Part shown: positions 23,041-26,908 of the stretch, in pieces | How the letters are laid out: each line of letters opens with the position of its first letter | Numbering within the stretch: the stretch's first letter is position 1 | Assembly: GCA_043815465.1 (NCBI GenBank) | Contig: JBDRIW010000023.1 | Location: forward strand, 1 to 26,908 | DNA length: 26,908 nucleotides | Direction of reading: 5' to 3' | Origin: JBAZFF01 sp043815465 | GTDB lineage: Bacteria; Patescibacteriota; Minisyncoccia; Minisyncoccales; RBG-13-42-11 | Notes under the pieces: model-generated | What the model saw: the letters and a program-made list of their open reading frames with translations, nothing else | The model's database searches: none | Told to the model about the DNA's origin: nothing | Program-made: the position numbers and the translations under genes

Positions 23041-24129
23041 ATGGAAATAATCAATCATTTAAAAAGATTAGATTGGATACTTATTTTATCAGCCATTATA
23101 TTGGTTTTTTTTGGATTAATATCTCTTTATAGCTCTTCTTTAAGTGATGGAAATTTTTCAAATTTTCATAAACAAATTTTATTTTTTGGTATAGGAATTT
23201 TTTTAATGTTATTTTTTAGTTCTTTTGACTGGAGAAATTTTAGAGATAATTCTTCATTAATTCTTACTCTTTACTTTATTTGTCTAGTTTTGTTAGCGGG
23301 ATTATTTTTATTTGCACCAGAAATTAGGGGAGTAAAAAGTTGGTATAAGGTTGGATCTTTTTCAATTGATCCAATAGAATTTGTAAAAATAGTTTTGATA
23401 ATTTTATTAGCAAAATATTTTTCTACAAGACATGTTGCGATGTATCAAATAAGACACATTCTACTTTCTGGTTTTTATGTTTTATTGCCAGCAATTTTAA
23501 TTTTTTTCCAACCTGATTTTGGATCTGTATTAATTTTAATTGCTTTATGGATTGGAATTTTAATAATTTCTGGGATTAAAATACCTCATCTTTTAATATT
23601 ATTTTTTTGTGGAATTCTAATTTTAACTTTTACGTGGATGTTTTTAATGAAAGATTATCAAAAAGATAGAATTATTAATTTTATTTCTCCGACCGATCCT
23701 TTGGGTTCTGGATGGAGTCAGAATCAAGCAAGAATTGCAGTAGGATCTGGAGGATTAATTGGACAGGGAATTGGGTCTGGTTCTCAAACACAGCACGGAT
23801 TCTTACCAGAACCACAAACAGACTTTATGTTTGCTACTATAGCAGAAGAAACAGGATCAGTGGGGATATTTATACTTTTTTCAGTTTTTATGGTCTTTTT
23901 TTGGAGAGTATTTAAGATTATTTTTAATACAAAAAATAATTTTTCACGATTATTTGCTATGGGATTTTTAGTAGTCTTAATTTCACAAATTTTTATTCAT
24001 ATTGGAATGAATTTAGGGATGACTCCTATTATAGGAATATCTCTTCCTTTTATTAGCTATGGTGGATCGGGTTTAATAGCTAATTTTGCTGCGTTAGGGA
24101 TACTTTTAAATATTAAAAATATAGGGTAA
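23041..24129 (+). CDS. rodA: SEDS peptidoglycan glycosyltransferase (RodA/FtsW)
   Basis: 362-aa membrane protein with about ten helices that polymerises lipid II into glycan strands, working with a class b PBP. Seen: RGVKSWYKVGSFSIDPIEFVKI near 97-118; FQPDFGSVLIL; the long extracellular loop with GSGSQTQHGFLPEPQTDFMF, containing the essential Asp; and the C-terminal GMTPIIGISLPFISYGGSG. RodA is preferred over FtsW because the protein starts close to the first helix and the division genes lie elsewhere, but sequence alone does not settle it. A terminator follows. Confidence 0.88.
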   Translation: MEIINHLKRLDWILILSAIILVFFGLISLYSSSLSDGNFSNFHKQILFFGIGIFLMLFFSSFDWRNFRDNSSLILTLYFICLVLLAGLFLFAPEIRGVKSWYKVGSFSIDPIEFVKIVLIILLAKYFSTRHVAMYQIRHILLSGFYVLLPAILIFFQPDFGSVLILIALWIGILIISGIKIPHLLILFFCGILILTFTWMFLMKDYQKDRIINFISPTDPLGSGWSQNQARIAVGSGGLIGQGIGSGSQTQHGFLPEPQTDFMFATIAEETGSVGIFILFSVFMVFFWRVFKIIFNTKNNFSRLFAMGFLVVLISQIFIHIGMNLGMTPIIGISLPFISYGGSGLIANFAALGILLNIKNIG

Positions 24130-24146
24130 ATAAGGGGAGTATCTAA

Positions 24147-24240
24147 TATCCGATATCGATATTATCTTATCCACAGTTTAGCTTGACTGTGGTTTTGTTT
24201 TAAGGGAAAATATACTAATATATTTTCTTAGTATCGGATA
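24147..24240. promoter_or_regulatory. Inverted pair TATCCGATA / TATCGGATA around the rodA terminator
   Basis: TATCCGATA (24147-24155) and its exact reverse complement TATCGGATA (24232-24240) are 76 nt apart. Between them are the palindrome ATATCGATAT (24153-24162, overlapping the first copy), the terminator, and a 9-bp stem 24206-24214/24219-24227 that covers a possible -10 (TATACT, 24211-24216). The second copy ends 6 nt before the start of the HTH-LamG gene, so these could be operator sites. Confidence 0.4.
24171..24200 (+). terminator. Rho-independent terminator after rodA
   Basis: CCACAGT (24171-24177) and ACTGTGG (24186-24192) form a 7-bp stem with an 8-nt loop, followed by TTTTGTTTT. 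Confidence 0.85.
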
Positions 24241-24246
24241 ATTAAA

Positions 24247-26908
24247 ATGGAGGGAAAATTCACCGATTATATATCACTACAAGAAGCAGTAAACTATTGT
24301 AATTATACTCAAGAGTATTTATCTTTAAGAGCGAGGCAAGGAAAATTAAAAGCAGTAAAATTTGGAAGGAACTGGGTCACTAGAAAAGAGTGGCTAGATG
24401 AGTATTCACAGAAAATAGAAGAGTACAATGTTTTAAATGGGAATGGGAATAGAAAAAAAGTTTCAGTTTCTGAGAAAGAGAATGTTTTCCCACCGAAAAA
24501 TTTACCAGTTGTAAAATCGGGGCCAGTATCAAACTTAAGATTTGCATTTTCATTGATACTGGTTTTTGTTTTGTTAACTACTAATAGTGTTTTTGGAAAA
24601 ATATCTTTTCAAAATGTTTTTAATGATTTAGACCCTTATGTAAAAGAATTTGCTTTGTCTGGCGATATGTTGATGAAACAATCTGCCAGAAGTTTTAAGA
24701 ATGTTTATCAACAAATAAATTCTTCCAATGGTAAATTTACAAAAGCTAATTATCAAACTGCAGAGATTGGAGGAATATTTCAAGAATACGGAATATGGAT
24801 TTCTGATCAGTTGGAGGAAATACAAAATGTATTTGTAGGTAGTTATAAAACTACAAATTATTCTATTGAAAATGTATTAGGAGATTTTGGAAATTCTATT
24901 GTAGTAACTTATAAAAAAGCTAATGAGTCCACAGAGAACTCATTAAGAAGTATTAGTAGGATAATAACTAGTCCATTTAAAAAACTTCATAGTTTTTTTA
25001 GTAGTCCCCCTAAAAATGAACCAGAAAATATTTTTGTTGATGAAACAACAAAGAAAGATTTAGAAAATCTTCGTCAGGAAGTAGAAGAATTAAAAGAAGA
25101 AGGATTAGTTGTTAAAGAAACAGTAAGGGAAGTTAGTAGGGTTGTTGAACCAATCAAAGAGATAACAAGGCAGACGGTAGTTAATAGAATAGATAATACT
25201 TCTCTATCTTTGGTTAATAGCCAGATTGCAGAACTTCAGACAGAAATGACTAAACGTTTATATGCACCAGGTGGGGTTATAAGTCAGCAGATATATATTA
25301 CAGAACCAGTTGCTTCTCCAAAGATATATCAAGAAGATGGAGATATAGTGTTACAGACTGCAGGAACTGGTAATGTTATACTCTCTGCTGCGACAGGAAT
25401 GCAAATAGCTGGTCAGCAGGTAGTTATCGATTCAACTAGCATTTTAAATCCATTAGTTTATATAGCCGACAAAGCTAGGATCGCAGGAGATACTGTGATT
25501 GAAGGACAACTTGATGTAGGGGGGCCAATCACTGTTCAAAGAATAACCTTAACTATTGCCTCAAGCTCTACAGAGAATATTATAGATGCTAAAGTTGACG
25601 GAGAAACAAAGTTTAGCGTTGATTCTTCTGGAGATGCTACATTAATTGGAGATTTTACTATTACGGGTAGTTTCACTCAGGCAGGAGCTTTTTCTATTTC
25701 AACGAGCTCCTCTTTAGCTGCTCTTACTGTTAATCAATCTGGCACAGGTAATATTGTTGAATTTCAAGATGAAGGGACCTCTGTTTTCACTATTGCAGAT
25801 GGAGGAGATATTACAGCTACGGGTAATCTTATATTAACTACTGGTGCTTTATATCAACCAGTTTACGGGACGGACGACGGCCTAGTGCTTTATTTGCCTT
25901 TTTCTGAGGGATACTACGCCACTACTTCAGCTACTACCACTACAGTTTATGACCGCTCGCCTTACGGGAACGACGGAACGGTTTATTCTGGAGCCACAGG
26001 AACAGCTTCCACTACCGACCAAATGTGGGTGGATGGCAAATATGGTCAGGCTTTGAGTTTTGACGGCACTGATGATTATGTTAATGTTTCATCTTCACAA
26101 TGGGATCCTCCTTCTGCTAATGCCACTTGGGAAATGTGGTTTAAGCCAGCATTTACCATTGATTCTTCTAGTATGGCTTCAAAAATTCAGATGGTTCTAA
26201 TGAGTAGAACAAATTCAAGACCAAATTTATATTTTTTTACTGATGGGGCATTGAGGTGGGATGTATATACTGGGGTAGATAATGTAGCAATATCTATAAC
26301 TACTAGCTTTGAGGCTAACAGATGGTATTATGTTGTAGCAACTTGGGGAAGTTCAGGTCAATATCTCTACATTGATGGATTATTGGAGGATACTGACCCT
26401 AACACAGCCCCACCAGTAAGTGGTTACACTAACTTATATATTGGTGAAAGAAGCGATTATGCCTATGATCCATTCAACGGCACAATCGACGAAGTCCGCA
26501 TTTACAATCGGGCTCTCTCTGCTAATGAAATTAGATCTCACTATTTAAGAGGGCAGACCACTTATGGTTTAGTCCAGGCAGATTCATTCCGAATTATTGA
26601 TACTTCAAACACCGTTAATTTCCAATTAGACGGTTCTGGTAACGCTGTATTCACAGGATCTGTAACTGCTCAAGGATCTACCACTCAACCTCAGCTTGAT
26701 GTTCGTTATGATACTTCTAATCTGTTTACGGTCAGCGTGGCTGAGACTGGAATCACAACTGCTAGTTCTACGGGGGATATTATTTTTGTAACTGCCACCA
26801 CGGAAAATATGAGGATAGCTTCTAGTACTGGCTTTGTAGGAATTGCTACAAGCAGTCCAAGATATGCTTTAGATATATATGGTGGTTTAGCAGTAGGAAC
26901 AGGAACCA
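24247..26908 (+). CDS. Large surface protein: cytoplasmic HTH, one membrane helix, coiled coil, beta repeats, LamG (3' end beyond window)
   Basis: 887 codons are open to the window edge, with no frameshift. Residues 7-55 (YISLQEAVNYCNYTQEYLSL, then GKLKAVKFGRNWVTRKEWL) match an excisionase/MerR-like helix-turn-helix with a beta wing. After a polar linker, residues 99-117 (FAFSLILVFVLLTTNSVFG) are a single membrane helix; basic residues before it suggest the HTH stays in the cytoplasm and the rest is outside. Residues 118-340 are helical with a coiled coil near 265-340. Residues 355-540 hold Gly/Thr-rich beta repeats (DGDIVLQTAGTGNVILSA, ISTSSSLAALTVNQSGTGNI), as in phage tail-fibre-like proteins. 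About 545-768 is a LamG/concanavalin-like domain (LVLYLPFSEG, YGQALSFDGTDDYVNV, RWYYVVATW, GTIDEVRIYNRALS). GFVGIATSSPRYALDIYG near 863 resembles GIGTTSP repeats that often precede S74-type tails. Likely an adhesin or surface sensor. Confidence 0.8.
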   Translation, partial: MEGKFTDYISLQEAVNYCNYTQEYLSLRARQGKLKAVKFGRNWVTRKEWLDEYSQKIEEYNVLNGNGNRKKVSVSEKENVFPPKNLPVVKSGPVSNLRFAFSLILVFVLLTTNSVFGKISFQNVFNDLDPYVKEFALSGDMLMKQSARSFKNVYQQINSSNGKFTKANYQTAEIGGIFQEYGIWISDQLEEIQNVFVGSYKTTNYSIENVLGDFGNSIVVTYKKANESTENSLRSISRIITSPFKKLHSFFSSPPKNEPENIFVDETTKKDLENLRQEVEELKEEGLVVKETVREVSRVVEPIKEITRQTVVNRIDNTSLSLVNSQIAELQTEMTKRLYAPGGVISQQIYITEPVASPKIYQEDGDIVLQTAGTGNVILSAATGMQIAGQQVVIDSTSILNPLVYIADKARIAGDTVIEGQLDVGGPITVQRITLTIASSSTENIIDAKVDGETKFSVDSSGDATLIGDFTITGSFTQAGAFSISTSSSLAALTVNQSGTGNIVEFQDEGTSVFTIADGGDITATGNLILTTGALYQPVYGTDDGLVLYLPFSEGYYATTSATTTTVYDRSPYGNDGTVYSGATGTASTTDQMWVDGKYGQALSFDGTDDYVNVSSSQWDPPSANATWEMWFKPAFTIDSSSMASKIQMVLMSRTNSRPNLYFFTDGALRWDVYTGVDNVAISITTSFEANRWYYVVATWGSSGQYLYIDGLLEDTDPNTAPPVSGYTNLYIGERSDYAYDPFNGTIDEVRIYNRALSANEIRSHYLRGQTTYGLVQADSFRIIDTSNTVNFQLDGSGNAVFTGSVTAQGSTTQPQLDVRYDTSNLFTVSVAETGITTASSTGDIIFVTATTENMRIASSTGFVGIATSSPRYALDIYGGLAVGTGT

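Noticed and set aside
25861..26520. Diversity-generating retroelement target in LamG
   Set aside because: No reverse transcriptase or template repeat is present in the window; the composition shift alone does not show it.
1..26908. Alternative genetic code (TGA as Gly) or CRISPR array
   Set aside because: TGA ends yqeY, the GT2 gene, pilD and others at the expected length; no set of regularly spaced direct repeats was seen.

Overview
The window looks like the chromosome of a Patescibacteria (CPR) bacterium, most likely a Parcubacteria-type lineage. This is inferred from gene order and style, not from a marker search. The DNA is AT-rich (roughly 30% GC by eye) and densely packed, with many 1-23 nt gene overlaps. 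Most starts lack a Shine-Dalgarno sequence, and the cluster hisS-HIT-rpsU-yqeY-ybeY-ftsA-ftsZ is typical of these organisms. TGA is used as an ordinary stop (yqeY, GT2, pilD), which argues against the Gracilibacteria/Absconditabacteria code.

Layout. (1) 1-661: 5' part of an IS481-like element on the minus strand, cut by the window edge. (2) 656-1043: a separate unit with a promoter at the IS end, a strongly folded three-way-junction RNA, a 43-aa one-helix membrane protein that starts with TTG behind a G-rich SD, and a terminator. A loop of the RNA is complementary to that SD. (3) pth (minus) and lepB (plus) diverge from overlapping -35 boxes. (4) 1677-8534: a long co-directional run, lepB, hisS, HIT, rpsU, yqeY, ybeY, ftsA, a tail-less ftsZ, and a short comEC. 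(5) 8553-12437: a cell-surface or glycan group, with a GT-B-like glycosyltransferase, a DMT-type transporter, a membrane-anchored clan GH-A glycosidase and a GT2 glycosyltransferase. (6) 12452-17261: envelope and protein quality control, with active HtrA, ClpB, and a second HtrA-like protein that has lost catalytic His and Ser. (7) 17303-18063: a stand-alone receiver protein with its own promoter and strong SD, a terminator, a 32-aa membrane peptide and a run of perfect hairpins. (8) 18102-20966: type IV pilus genes, prepilin peptidase followed by four pilin-like proteins, ending at a terminator. A 25-nt hairpin repeat brackets the peptidase gene. (9) 21009-24200: ligA and a SEDS-family rodA/ftsW gene, then a terminator. 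(10) 24247-end: the first 887 codons of a large surface protein with a cytoplasmic helix-turn-helix, one membrane helix, a coiled-coil stalk, beta repeats and a LamG domain.

Functional view. Housekeeping genes for translation and division are linked to genes that build or police the cell surface: signal peptidase, pili, DNA uptake, glycans, HtrA and a giant adhesin-like protein. This suits a small host-dependent cell. The best candidates for undescribed biology are the HTH-membrane-LamG protein, the 714-852 RNA with its anti-SD loop, the ClpB-linked pseudo-HtrA and the hairpin-rich region around the orphan receiver gene. No tRNA, rRNA or CRISPR array was seen.
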